Part shown: one piece after another, positions 48,409 through 60,043 of the stretch | Numbering within the stretch: the stretch's first letter is position 1 | Layout of the letters: each line of letters opens with the position of its first letter | Source of the DNA: Wyeomyia smithii | Lineage: Eukaryota; Arthropoda; Insecta; Diptera; Culicidae | Direction of reading: 5' to 3' | Length of the DNA: 64,000 nucleotides | NCBI RefSeq assembly: GCF_029784165.1 | Contig: NC_073696.1 | Coordinates: forward strand, 189,200,498-189,264,497 | Notes under the pieces: generated by a model | What the model saw: the letters and a program-made list of their open reading frames with translations, nothing else | The model's database searches: none | Told to the model about the DNA's origin: nothing | Made by a program: the position numbers and the translations under genes

Positions 48409-48414
48409 AATAAA
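48409..48414 (+). terminator. UGP polyadenylation signal
   Basis: AATAAA occurs 300 bp past the UGP stop codon, in AT-rich sequence with no other hexamer closer to the stop that I could see. It would give a 3' UTR of about 320 nt. Confidence 0.5.
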
Positions 48415-50512
48415 TTATGTCGCATAGTAAATCAACTATAGTTTAAATCTCAAAACTTATCTATTTTATTTTCTGACAAAAAATATTTTTCATTTTAATG
48501 CAGATGACATTTTTTTCCCATGAAAATGTATAAAGACAGAGTTTTCATTATCCGCAAAGAACTAAATGTAACAAAGAAGCTCTAAATGTACACCCATATT
48601 ATTCTTAACAATAGAATGTTAGGTTATAACGATAGCAAAATTTTATCTCTAAATTGGCTCTAGACCAGCCCTTTTCTTCAAGAATAATGAGAACAATCGA
48701 ATAAGGTAATATTTTGCGCAGAAATTCAATGCATTAGCTATAGTGTGGGTGTAGCGTGGCACCACTTGCATGTGCATTAAATTTATTTTCTCTGATCATT
48801 CAACGTCTGTGTACGTCTGATTGACGTGTGTAGGAAACAAGAATCACGATATGGTTTTTTTTACTATCCCCCATTGATTTTTTTTCACATTCCCTCGGAC
48901 GTCTTTTTTAATACTGCCCCTAATTTCTTAACACAATACTAAAATGAGTAGATCTTCCTCATTATACAGCAAAACTTAATTAGCGTGTGAATGTCATTTT
49001 TTTCTTTCGTTTTTTTCGAGATGGGGAAGCATTGTTTACATATGTTTCAGCTCTTCTTGTGCACTTGTCCCGGTCTGTAGTACAAAAGTGAACATTAACT
49101 GCCTGAATCTTTGCGAAATTAAAACTATTTAAGCCACGTAGGTTGACGCTATGCCAGTGATTTAAACTGGAATAGATACAATCGTTTTGACATAAGGTAT
49201 ACGAAATCTATAAACAAGAAGATAGTGCTTTTGGTTAGTGTAAGTTGAAGTTAATTAGATTTGAGATAGCATGAGTGAAACTGGAAAGGAAGTCAAAAAA
49301 CAGAAGACGGTAAATTTTGTTATTTGTAAATGTAAATCGTGAAATATTGTTTTCTCTTCGGCAATGTGTTTATTCGCATTTAATAAATATTTCTGTGCGA
49401 CAGTGCTACTGATTTACAAGAATATGCTAACGAGGTAAAAACAGATGCAATTATTTTCTATGCATTCTACGTGGCTCGATTCGGCCTTTTATAGCTAATA
49501 GGGTTCATTTTACTTTTTGCGATGGGTGAAAGAATTAGCACGTATCAGAATGAAAAAGTATATAATGTGGCAGAGCTTGCATATACGCTATCTTACAGAT
49601 TTAATTGCTTTCATATTAAAACAAATATTTTAATAATAGTTTTTTAACTTATTTTTTTTGTGTTATTGCAAATGTAAAAAAATAACAAAAAGATTGATTA
49701 ACTGCTTATATTTTAATAAGCATTGTGCTTCGTCTTGTCGATTATGACATCAACATATTTGAGGTGATATTAATAAAATATAATTTTAATTTTTTTATTT
49801 TGATTCGAGCTTAATGTGATAATGATAATTAAATATTTTTCGGACTAGCCATTCAATGCTGTTCGGTTATCTGATTTCGCCAGGGTTGCAGCCAATACGT
49901 ACTGTACACCATGGACTGCAATAAGCGTTGTTGTTTGATTTGTTCATGCTTCTGTGCGCAGGTAAACACAGACGTCTTGCAAAAAATGCTCGATCATTTT
50001 GTAAGAGATGAAAACCTAGTTTAAGAAGAGGTTCTATTGGCGAAATAATTTCCGCTTTCGGCTGACAGCTGACTTTTTTCGGGTGCCAGTGGCTGTGATG
50101 TTGGTAACGCATTAAATCATGAAACTTTAAAGCGCATTGTATAAGACAAACTCGATTCATAAATGTCTGTTTACTTCACGCGACAGATAACAAAAACTAT
50201 CACGTGTTCAAAGCCTCTTAGTCTATCCAAGTTAACCTCGAATTGTGATATTTACAGCTCGCTAATACGTTAAGATAACGCCATGAAGTCCCTAGATACT
50301 TTGAATAAAAGCAAGAGATATGCGGGAGATATAGTCATGAGATATATTTTAATAAATGAAATAATAATATATTGCATCCAATCTGTTGACATTTTCAGAT
50401 TTTACTATGAAAAAGTCAATTGGAGAATTCAAGGAATCCGGAAGCCATGAGACGTGTTATAGTTCCAATGTTTCATTGCAGACGTAAATAAACGCAAATG
50501 ACGGAAGATAGG
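48415..50512. other. AT-rich intergenic region; possible small first exon at 49271-49309
   Basis: At 49271 an ATG opens a 13-codon stretch (MSETGKEVKKQKT) ending exactly at a GTAAAT donor in phase 0. Upstream sequence such as TTTAAACTGGAATAGATACA and a long unbroken 5' stretch would suit a first exon. The rest of the gene is not identifiable downstream in this window, so it is only a candidate. The remainder is featureless and AT-rich. Confidence 0.25.
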
Positions 50513-50520
50513 CACGTGAA

Positions 50521-50757
50521 TCAGGGATACCAGATGAGCAAATTTATCTGCAAAACGCAGGTATCCAGAGTCCGTATGCAAATTTCTATTAATTTGCAGA
50601 TACATATTTGCTGTTTTTTACATATCAGCGGAATTTCGTCTGAGTCTCCTTTTATTTGCTCAAAAAACATGTATGTGCCACTGCGAGCGCATTTTTTTCG
50701 AGTAGTTGTAGATATTTTTTCTGCGGGAAAGAATTTTGAATTTTTATATGGAAGTCT
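50521..50757. mobile_element. Candidate hAT-like insertion, 237 bp
   Basis: An exact 8-bp direct repeat CACGTGAA borders the segment (50513-50520 and 50758-50765). The left end TCAGGGATACCAGAT resembles the start of the 17353 hAT element (CAGGGATGCCACAT), but the right end does not mirror it well. Repeated GCAAATTTAT/GCAAATTTCT motifs lie inside. Confidence 0.4.
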
Positions 50758-50765
50758 CACGTGAA

Positions 50766-52143
50766 ACCTGTGTTTAGTGCTTCCTACGCCAGATTAGGGA
50801 TCATTCATCATCATTCATTGTACTGAAAATAAATGTTGAGCTCTTGTTTTTTCGCATCTAAAACGACATTTACTCGAAATAAGTCTACCGACAAAATGGG
50901 ACGTTTACTCTATTTCACTTGTTTTAGGGCAAACCAACCAAAAAGTGGGTACCAGAAACGCTGGTACCAGAATCAATGAGTGGTAGATGGAAAATGTATG
51001 GAGTTTGACAGCCACAAGAGTCCCCTGGTAAAATTGCGTTACATGGGGGTGGGGGGTATTGAAAATTGCCAATGTTTCTAAAATTACCAAAACTAACAAC
51101 AATATGTATGTTTAGAAGGGCATGTACACGCATATGCCTTCTATAACATTAGTTTTGCTCGGAAATTTTCAATTTTTTATTCGAAGACTCGGTGAAGGTT
51201 CTTTTGTTCCGGTTTATGAGTGAACCTCACTCTGGTAGATCGAATATAAATTAACTTTCGTGATTTTTTTTTCGGATGTGAAGAGTAAAGTGAAGTGTTT
51301 GGGTAAAATATTATTAAGATATATTGATTAAGAAGATAATTAATAATAATAATTTATATAGCAGATAATAATTTGAAGATGTATTTTGTTTGTCGTGGAT
51401 GCAAATATAGTGAGCATTACGCTGTTGGCAGCTGGGACGTGGTTGCTCTCTCTACATTAGTACCTTACCTAACTGGTGATATGTTTTTTCAGCTTGTAGT
51501 GGACCGATCTGGCTGAAGTTTTTTCAACATATTACAATATATTATCTTAATTGTTACGTAGCCGTTTTTGAAAATTCCAAAAATTGCCACAATGGCGGCC
51601 ATTACAGTGAAAAATTAGTTTATATAGTGAAAAATTAGTCACACTGCAGTGTGAACACCCAAAGTGATATCCGATATCATTTGACGATATCAGGTGCGGC
51701 GTAGTCTGAACAAGGCATAAAGTTAATAAAACTGAAAATTAAGTATACAAAGTAAAGTACTCAATCATTCAGCTAAGGTACATTCACGCTTACCCAAGAT
51801 TTAACTGTTGAGATCTCTGCGAGAAATAATTCAAGTAATTTTATTTTATTTAGTTTTGTAGGTTTTTGTTTATATTTTAAATTTTTCAATCTTACGTAAG
51901 ATTTTCTCGAGTCCTCGTAAGCATTCGTAGGGAATTTGGATACCCCTCCTCTCCCTCTAAACCCTTGCATAATTTGTGGATGACCCCTTACACGTTTCAA
52001 CAACGGAAATGCTTCAAGGTGGTAGTGTGTAGAAGCCACCACGTGGTCGGCTACAAATTTTCAGTGCCACTAGACTCGGGAATAATTAATGCGTTATCTA
52101 CGAAAACACTTTCTTATGTTTTCGTCGTCATAACAAACATGAT
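50766..52143. other. Gene-free stretch
   Basis: 51030-51060 repeats, inverted, the CATGTAACGC/CCCCACCCCC block found at 38605-38685. An AATAATAATAATTTAT run lies at 51340-51370. No gene is supported. Confidence 0.35.
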
Positions 52144-52708
52144 GGTGCTTATTACGGGAGTCACTTCACGGTGAAATATATTTCACTCTCACGCTCACTT
52201 CACTTTTTTAGACCTATTCCCGATTCCACCTCAAGTGAGGTGACAAAAATCACCTCCGTAGAGTGAGATTGACAGTGAAGTGAAATTGAGAATAGAACAA
52301 GTGAAATGAGATTGTTTCCCAGCTCAAAAATGTCCAAGTCCCAGAAAGTCGTTTTTCCCGTTTTTTTAGATCTTGACGTGTTCTGCATTTCTAAGACATT
52401 CGGCATAAAAAAAAATGAAAATTTGACCGCTTTAAGGCACGGATCAAATTCTGTTCGCTTCGTTACTAAAGAATAGTTCCAATATTTACCATTAGATCAC
52501 AAATCAATCAATTTTAAGACTTATGGCATCTTCGTGGAATCATTCCACCGTTCAAAATGGTCGTGAAATAATTCCACGCGAAACGTCGCTTTTTCCGTTC
52601 TCACTTCACTGATATGACTCTCATAATAACCAAGATTCCACGGCAGATGGGATGACTTCACTCACTTCACTCTGATTTCACCGTGAAGGGACTCCCGTTA
52701 TAAGCACC
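52144..52708. mobile_element. Foldback MITE, 565 bp
   Basis: GGTGCTTATTACGGGAGTCA on the left and the complement of the right end (GGTGCTTATAACGGGAGTCC) match over about 30 bp, then continue as CTTCACGGTGAAAT. The subterminal parts are rich in TTCACT/AGTGAA repeats. Flanks share GAT. Non-coding. Confidence 0.65.
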
Positions 52709-53362
52709 GATGATATGTTTTCACAAGTGACGTATCAACTATTACTGAGTGGTAAGCATTTGAAAATTCGAAGTCGACCACGTGTTGGCTCGAAGTCGGC
52801 CATTTATGGGTTCAACGCACTTCCACCTTGCTTTAATCCAAATCGGTAAACTTTCAAAAGTAGTAGCGAGCACCACAGTGCGGAGATATTATGTTTCTAA
52901 ATATATGTTTAATTTCATTGCGTGCATGGATTTTATCATAATGAGTATTTTCCGGATAAGTTCACGGTCACGAAAATTGCAATCATTCTTTCAAAAAATC
53001 ACTGATGATGTTGCCCGTGCAACTGAAAAATCGATGTTACATGAAAGAAAGGTTGATTTAGAGATTTTTGTATTTAAAATGAAATCTGGTCTAAGCTGTA
53101 AATTCAGATAGCGCGAGTTTTAAAATTGAGTTTTTTTCAAGAAATTCATTGTTACTTGCAACATTTCATTACTTTTGTGGTTCATTATACGTGAAAATAA
53201 ACCAAATATATTATAAAACCACGATGAATACAACAAATGTTTGCGTTGAATATTTTTCAAAGCACCCCGATACTTTTCGGTTATAACAATACTTATTACT
53301 AAAAGATGCTTTTTTCACGTGGTCCAAATTGACAGCTCGTTCTTGTTCTTTCTGACACTCTC

Positions 53363-53490
53363 AAGGCCGAACACAATGGCTACGTTTGCTACGTTTGCGC
53401 TGCGTTGAGGTAAATTTGACAGAAAATGTATGGGCCAACTGTCATATTGCCGCAAACGCAGTCGCTTCGTATGCATTGTGTTTGGACCTT
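53363..53490. mobile_element. Short MITE, family AAGGCCCAAACACAATGG, copy 1
   Basis: The ends AAGGCCGAACACAATGGCTACG and the complement of the right end (AAGGTCCAAACACAATGCATACG) are inverted repeats. The interior has TTGCCGCAAACGC and TGACAGAAAATGTATGGGCC, shared with the copy at 58736. Confidence 0.65.
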
Positions 53491-53778
53491 CACAACTTTG
53501 TATCCGTTTCTACCTCCTTGGTCAGCAATACTGCAATGTACAAGTTCAACGGATCGTTTATGTATTTGTGTAGGTCAAAAATAAACTGCTGCGCTGCCAA
53601 CTACAAAATGATTGTTTGTTTATGCGTCGATGACATAAAGGTCGCCAGTGCTTTATAAAATTGAACGGCTTCTATTTCAAATGTTTCGTTTAATATCTGA
53701 AATATCCGACGTTACGATTCCACTGACATTCTCCCGAACTTGGAGAGACTGTACAGCGACTGACTTGATAGTCTAGCA

Positions 53779-54302
53779 TAGAGATAGGAAAGGAGAGAGA
53801 GCGAAAGATGAAGAGAGGGAGAGAGCGCGAAAGGAAAGGAGGAAAAGAAAGCGGAAGAGCAATAGAGCGAGAGAGGAGGAAAGAAAATGAGAAAAAAGAG
53901 AAGAAAAGAGAGAGAAGGGAAATAGGGAGAGAAAGAGAGAAAGAGAAAGAGAGAGAAAGGAAAAGAGAGAGAGAGACAAAGAGAAAGAGAGACAAAGAGA
54001 AAGAGAGACAAAGAGAAAGAGAGACAAAAAGAAAGAAACAAAGAGAAAAGAGAAAGAGAGACAAAGAGAAAGAGAGACAAAGAGAAAGAGACAAAGAGAA
54101 AGAGAGACAAAGAGAAAGAGAGACAAAGATAAAGAGAGACAAAGAGAAAGAGAGACAAAGATAAAGAGAGACGAAGAGAAAGAGAGACAAAGAGAAAGAA
54201 AGAGAGAGAGAGAGGAAGAGTGAGAGAGAAAGAGGAAGGAAGAAAGAGAAAGAGAGGAAGAGAAAGAGAAAGAGAGGAAGAGAAAGAAAGAAATAGAGGG
54301 TG
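53779..54302. repeat. GA-rich minisatellite
   Basis: About 520 bp of almost pure purine on the plus strand. From 53970 to 54190 the array has a clear 14-bp theme, AGAGACAAAGAGAA, with scattered AAAGATAA variants. The long Ser/Leu/Phe-rich minus-strand frames across it are compositional artefacts. Confidence 0.95.
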
Positions 54303-54333
54303 AAAGAGTTTTTACTGTCATTCCCCCCTAATC

Positions 54334-54418
54334 TATACTGCCGTTCCAAGCGTAATTGTCCCATGTTCTACACAAACCTTATACACACTGGGACAAATAT
54401 GCCTGGAACGGCAGTATA
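54334..54418. mobile_element. Mini-MITE, 85 bp, TATACTGCCGTTCC ends
   Basis: It has perfect 14-bp inverted ends (TATACTGCCGTTCC / GGAACGGCAGTATA) and then imperfect pairing through AAGCGTAATTGTCCCA. TA borders suggest TA target duplication. Related sequence lies at 41655-41725. Confidence 0.65.
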
Positions 54419-54429
54419 TGCAACAATAA

Positions 54430-54513
54430 AGGCCCAAACACAATGGATACGTTTGCGTTGCGTTGACGTTATTTTGATCAAATTGCCGCTACGTATCCCT
54501 TGTGTTTGGGCCT
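54430..54513. mobile_element. Short MITE, family AAGGCCCAAACACAATGG, copy 2
   Basis: 84 bp with ends AGGCCCAAACACAATGGATACG and the complement of AGGCCCAAACACAAGGGATACG. It is flanked by TAA on both sides (54427-54429 and 54514-54516), which suggests a PIF/Harbinger-type 3-bp duplication. Confidence 0.7.
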
Positions 54514-54516
54514 TAA

Positions 54517-55425
54517 GTAACGCAAATTCCGCACCGCCCCCCTTGCGCTACGTAATTTGTGTAGGACACGTACGCAAAATTGCAATTTGTAATTATGACA
54601 GTTAAAAAAAAAGTATCCAGTTTCATTTGATGAAAAAAAGCTTAAGTTGCTGCTTTTCTAGCATCTCACTTTGGCTCGAAGCACCTTACCAATCTTCTCT
54701 GTAAATCGTCTGTAAAATATCAAAATAGAACATAAATACATAGGCGGGATTTTTGCTGACTGATCGGAAATTGACGTTGTAGGTTTTGTAAGTTTTTCAA
54801 TTAAACCGTTTTGGGACTTGATAGGGTGTGGGACTCGAAGGAATGTGCTATGAGTTATAACATAGAAACGTCAAATCTGATGTTTTTGCTTTTTTCTTAG
54901 ATTACATCACTTTTTTGGATAATAACTAGATCAACTGTGTCTACTTAAGAAGCGCAAACAGCAAAATAATGAATACAATCCGACCGACATTGAAGTTTTT
55001 GTATAAGGTTTGACGTTTTCGTTATACCTACTCTTTCAAATGTTGGCTGTTATACTCTGTCAAATGTACAGTGAATGATAGGGAAAAGCATTTCCTTGGC
55101 GGGACTACTTCGGCAGGTTTTTTTGCTTCGCTCTGATGCAAATCCTGAAAAAAAATGACAGCTGCCGCTGAAGCGCGACTTCCTGCCAGGTGGGGACTCA
55201 CGAAGTATTCCCACACCCTAAATCCTATTTCGGTCCGATTAGATGAGCTTTAATTTCACGTAATCCACAAAACTTTAAATATGTTATTAGTAACTGATTT
55301 TTTTTTAAATATAGGTAGATAAATACATGTTTTTGCGCTAGATATTCTAGCCAGCATTTGGAAGCAGTAAAGGCATATCAAACACAACGATAGTTGATGT
55401 AAAATTACGAACTGAACATTTACCC
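54517..55425. other. Gene-free stretch
   Basis: Starts with CTACGTAATTTGTGTAGGAC, a relative of the Harbinger MITE end at 9647-9917. No gene or further bounded element is seen up to the TIR at 55428. Confidence 0.35.
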
Positions 55426-55987
55426 TACACACTTTAAAAAAAAAACACCGGATTCGGTAAAATTTTACCGGAATCTCAACAGCTGAACGTTCGGTGAAAT
55501 TTTCGGTGTTTCCGAAAATTACCGAACAGCTTGTGAAACTACCTACCGCCAAGTCGGTAATTTTCACAGTTTTTTTGGTAATGTTTCAAGCCGAACAGCC
55601 TGTTAATTTTACCGGAAGAAACTGTAAAAATGTTAAAGAAAAAAAGAAAAAATACCGACCGCAATACCGGATTGATGTAAAATGTTTTTTTTTCTTCGAA
55701 TTGATAAAAAATATTATTTTATTGATTCGAAGAAACAACGGATTTCGGATATTCAGCTGGTAAACAGAGTTACAGTTTTATATAAAGTTTCTCCCACGCT
55801 CTTTTTATCTAAGGTATAACCTGCTTAAACGATGCCTGCTTAAAAATACGATTTAACAGTTATGATAACAAATTTTCCTGGCAATTCGTTATTTTAACCC
55901 TTGCACAAATTTTATACCCGTTGTACTAAGTGTTTCAATGTTAAACACTGCTCCAAACAAAAATTTAAAAAATAGTTTGTCTGCTGG

Positions 55988-58900
55988 TTAGGGATCTATT
56001 TTGAAAACAGCTGTCAATTGAAGTAGTACTTCGAACGCAGATTTCAAATCACCAACGGGAATCGATATGCCTCTCCAGTGAATAGTGCAATCATCCGTGT
56101 CCGGCAGAATTATTCCTCGAGCTATAATAATTGGTACGTCGAATTCATGTGAAGGTTCATCTGAAATCTTTAAAGAAAACACTATAGTTAGAACTTTTAG
56201 CATTTTAACAAAGTTTTACCTCGACCCATTCTACTATTCCATAAAGTGGATTTTTTCTCGCAGTATCATTGCTTCTGTACATTTTCGATCCTCGTGACGG
56301 ATTCTTCAGCCGTACTATTGAAAGAGCTCGAACAAAATCTGGGGGTAAATTGAACATTTCAGCATGATAACAATACTCATAGGAATTTATGACAACTAGA
56401 ACTGAAAAGGAGATATTAAAGACAAGCTTGAAGAAGTAATGTTACTAAATAATTATAAAAATAGACGATTCTTCGAGGGGAATATTTGCAAATTCAGTAC
56501 AAGATCCAACAATGTATTACTTAGATCATACATTGCACGCCAATAGACGTAGGTATGGATAAAAGAATTTATACTGCTTCTCCAATAAGATTTGCATACG
56601 GATTAATGTCTTGAATTGGTTAAAATAAGCGCTAAACTTAGTTCGGATGCTTGAAAGATTGACACTAATATAAAATAAATTGGAACAGAAATCTTATGCA
56701 GGATTGTTTTTGAATAGATGCCTGTTAACTATTTTAAATAATTATTGGTCAACTTAAAACCTTCCTCTCCTATCTGAATCACATTTCTTCGCGTGGACAT
56801 GAAATCTAATAGCTATTTGTTTATGTTATTACAATCAAATACCATTTCTCAGTTCTTTACAGACTTCCCTATGTGTTCGCAAAATTTTAGGTTCCATATC
56901 ATCCCATCTATCGGTAAACTGCTTAGCTGATGGTTGTAAATATTTGAAATCCATTGATATCTAGAAAAAAAAACAATAAATTCGAGTTTAGTGTTTACTT
57001 AACCCTTTATAAGGCCGTGAAAACTGCGCTAAGCAGTTTCAGAAAACTTGAAGTGTTGCAATATAACCTTAGAAATCCTTAGTTAATCAAAAATTAGTAA
57101 ACAATATTCTTGGTTCAGCAGAAATTTTGTTTTTCGCTGGTGGAAATATAGTTACCACTACCTTATAAAGGGTTAAAAGAACTTACAAGTAAACCGTTAA
57201 ATGCAGACAGCACTGGAAAATAATTAACGTATTGATCTGTATCTTCTGTTAACATGCACAGTAGATGTGAAACTGTTTTATTCCATACTTCGACGATTCT
57301 GTTTCTTGATTGTGCGTTGGGTGTGATAAACTTCAATTCGTCCACCTGTAATTATTGAACGATTGCGGTCAATGTATGTCAATAAAAAAATTGATGCAGA
57401 TTTAAATGTTCCGATATAATGTATAAAGTACAGGCAGATGTATCAAAAGCCGATGATAGAGATAGCTCCAAAGGCCGCGTTCATATCAGATGCGACAAAC
57501 AAACTCGTATCCCAAAGTAAACGAAATCACTAACCATCAATTAGTCAGCCTATACACCAGAGGCGCCAATACACTCACCATTAAGGCGACTGTCAACATC
57601 CAAACGGGCGAGCTATATGATTTTGCATTGCCGTTATTCGTTTTGGTGACAGTTGACATAACGGTGAGTTCTATGTCGCCTCTCTGGTGTGTAGACTGAC
57701 TACCATTTAATTACGTCGACAGTAGCCCACCGGGTTTAATTCGCCTTGCTCAGATGAACGGGTGGCAATACGTGACTTGTCAAAATCCGCTGCGTGCCAT
57801 CGGTGCCATCCAATCTGGATGTACTTTAAGAGTATTTACACTTCTCACAATTGGAATCAAATTTATAAATGATCTAATATAGAACTTTGTTAGTGATATT
57901 ATATTGCTTAACAACTTACACTTGTATTTAATTCCTCTGGAGATAAAAAATCTTCAGTATCTATCGCCTTCGTGACCGGCGATATCGCAGGCGTTTCGTT
58001 GATTCGGCGACGTTTAACAACACGTTGTTCAGATTTCCTGGCTAAATATTCCATTCGATAATGGATACGGCCTGCATGCCGATTAACTCCCCTGGCATGA
58101 GCGTGAAACCAAAGGGCCTGTAAATGCTGTATTACATTGAAGAAAAACAAAACCGAAAATATAAGTTACCTGTGGTACGTCGGATCCCTTTGCTGCTGAA
58201 ATAGGATAAGATCTTACGAGTGATAGTGCAATTTGGTTCTTGTAAAAATTGCTGGGCCGGCTAAAAAATTATTATTAGGTTTTCAAAACTTTTACTGCAT
58301 TACATTTATAAGGTACATACCATCCATAAATGTATTTTAGACAATCACACAGTATGTAAGAAATTTTTTTGGTAATAGATTCTGCGGGCTGCTTGTTTGC
58401 TTTAAGATTTTCCATTATCGATTTTCCGTCTTCTGTCCTCTCCAAGACTCGATCAATGTTAATGCACTGAAAAACAAAACAAGGTTAGAACCAATGGAAC
58501 TCAAAATATTAGAACATAGATTTAGACTTAGAATAAAGCTTTTACTAACATTTAAACCAGTTTCGCTTGAAGTCTGGTCTAACAGAAGTGAATAAGCCAT
58601 AACCAGTCCACTCAGAATAATTAAACAAATGTGCTAGATCGTTAAATAACCCATATTATGTCTAATCATATAGCTAATGTATTTGACAAAGTCATTCTCC
58701 AGGTTCGACTCATTTGTTGTCGTTTAGCAAGCCTTAGGGCCTAAACACAATGGATACGTTGCGGCTGCGTTTGCGGCAATTCGACAGTTAGCCCATACAT
58801 TTTCTGTCGAATTAACGTCACAGCAACGCAAACGTATCCATTGTGTTTAGGCCTCAAGCGCAAAACTCGTGCGAAGTACTGCAATAAATTTATTGTTCCA

Positions 58901-59881
58901 GTTGAAAATCGAAACAACGACGCACAACTTTCGAATTTTTAACCTTATGCACAATGCGCATAATGTCGCATCTATAGTGCGCTGTATATGCGCATTGTAC
59001 ATAAAAGTCGTTTTTTCGATTTTGAGCTGGAACGGTAATACATGTATTCGTTAGTAAATAGTTTTGCAGATTTTTTTTTAGTGACGACTGCAATAAAAAC
59101 TACTGGCATCTCTAGTTGAGTTCGATGTGCTTTATGCACTTGTCATTTTCGTGGATTGCTGATAGCATCCTATTACATCTACAAGTTTTAGGTGAGGTGA
59201 AGGATTCTAACTGGAATTTACTGGAATTCACTCAGTTTACTTGACCGATAGTGCCGCTGCTGTTATCGTTTATTTGATGTAGATAATCAGCTGCCGAGTG
59301 ATTTTTGTTTGTTGGTGCGGAACAACTGTAGTGATTCGTATATTTGAATAGTGAACAGCACCGATTTAGTTTTGACGTCAAATGAGGCCGCATATAAAAA
59401 CCTATGTTGACAAAAGATCGGCGTTTTGCAGCTTTTCTAAAACGTTACCAGTATGGAAACTATTTTTTTGCGATTGTATTCATGTGAAACTGGCGATTAA
59501 TCTGTAGATATGAGTGCAAACTACCAAATACAATGTATAAGTGAAATCACTGCTAAATATTACTTTCCAATTTTGATACAACTGTGAATTTCCGAAAGAC
59601 TGTAAAAAAAAATAGTTTTTTCATAAAGTCTAATCCGGTCAATTATGTGCTGTGTTTTGTAGTCTGCTGTAGGAAAAAAAGTATAGTTGTACAAAACTAA
59701 CCTCTTCAAAACACAATCCATTGTAAGGGTTATTATGGACAGTTGTATCTGATTGGTTAACAGCTTCGACACTGACATGGTTCATAATTGAGATTCCATC
59801 AGGCTCATCGAATACTTCTTCATCTATCCATACTTCTGCACCACTAAATTCAGCCTGTAGTTTTTCGACGAGCTTTATCAT
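55988..59881 (-). CDS. Companion gene of the 55.4-63.0 kb unit, nine exons, 448 codons, function unknown
   Basis: The exons (minus strand) are 59881..59702, 58633..58550, 58466..58321, 58260..58170, 58126..57920, 57345..57187, 56960..56843, 56401..56220 and 56167..55988. Every intron is GT..AG, every junction keeps frame, and there is no internal stop. Start: ATG 59881, after an in-frame upstream stop. The N-terminal ~60 residues are acidic (WIDEEVFDEPDG). The middle has ISYILCDCLKYIYGWRPSNFY and a basic stretch RKSEQRVVKRRRIN, a likely nuclear signal. Then come an IVEVWNKTVS helix, LLISMDFKYLQPSAKQFTDR, and a C-terminal ISDEPSHEFDVPIIIARG domain. I recognise this layout from uncharacterised animal proteins that accompany transposase-like genes but cannot assign an activity. 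Introns 1 and 5 carry later MITE insertions. It could be a transposon accessory protein or a domesticated derivative. Confidence 0.75.
57544..57700. mobile_element. MITE in intron 5 of the companion gene, 157 bp
   Basis: Inverted arms GTCAGCCTATACACCAGAGG and the complement of the right end (GTCAGTCTACACACCAGAGA) lead to an inner ACTCACC/GGTGAGT pair. The flanks carry TA. It lies wholly inside an intron. Confidence 0.6.
58736..58854. mobile_element. Short MITE, family AAGGCCCAAACACAATGG, copy 3, in companion-gene intron 1
   Basis: The ends AGGGCCTAAACACAATGGATACG and the complement of AGGCCTAAACACAATGGATACG are nearly perfect inverted repeats. The interior matches the copy at 53363 (TTGCGGCAATTCGACAG, GCCCATACATTTTCTGTC). 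Confidence 0.7.
58891..59040. mobile_element. MITE in companion-gene intron 1, 150 bp
   Basis: TATTGTTCCAGTTGAAAATCG on the left mirrors the complement of the right end (TATTACCGTTCCAGCTCAAAATCG). A second inner palindrome, TGCACAATGCGCATA / TATGCGCATTGTACA, lies centrally. Probably TA-type. Confidence 0.6.
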
Positions 59882-60043
59882 TTTAGTATTTAGTTTTAAT
59901 CTAATAAAATCCGATTGCTTCAAGAAATAAACGTGTCCAAATCGTCAATCTCCTCACTCCCTGAAAACAAATATTGGAATTAATACACACAAAACCACCA
60001 TGATTACAACAATAATAATACTTTTTTAAATACTTCATCTCAT

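Noticed and set aside
53690..54364. Long minus-strand open frames rich in Ser, Leu and Phe
   Set aside because: They are translations of the GA-rich minisatellite on its complementary strand; every frame is open because the repeat lacks stop triplets.
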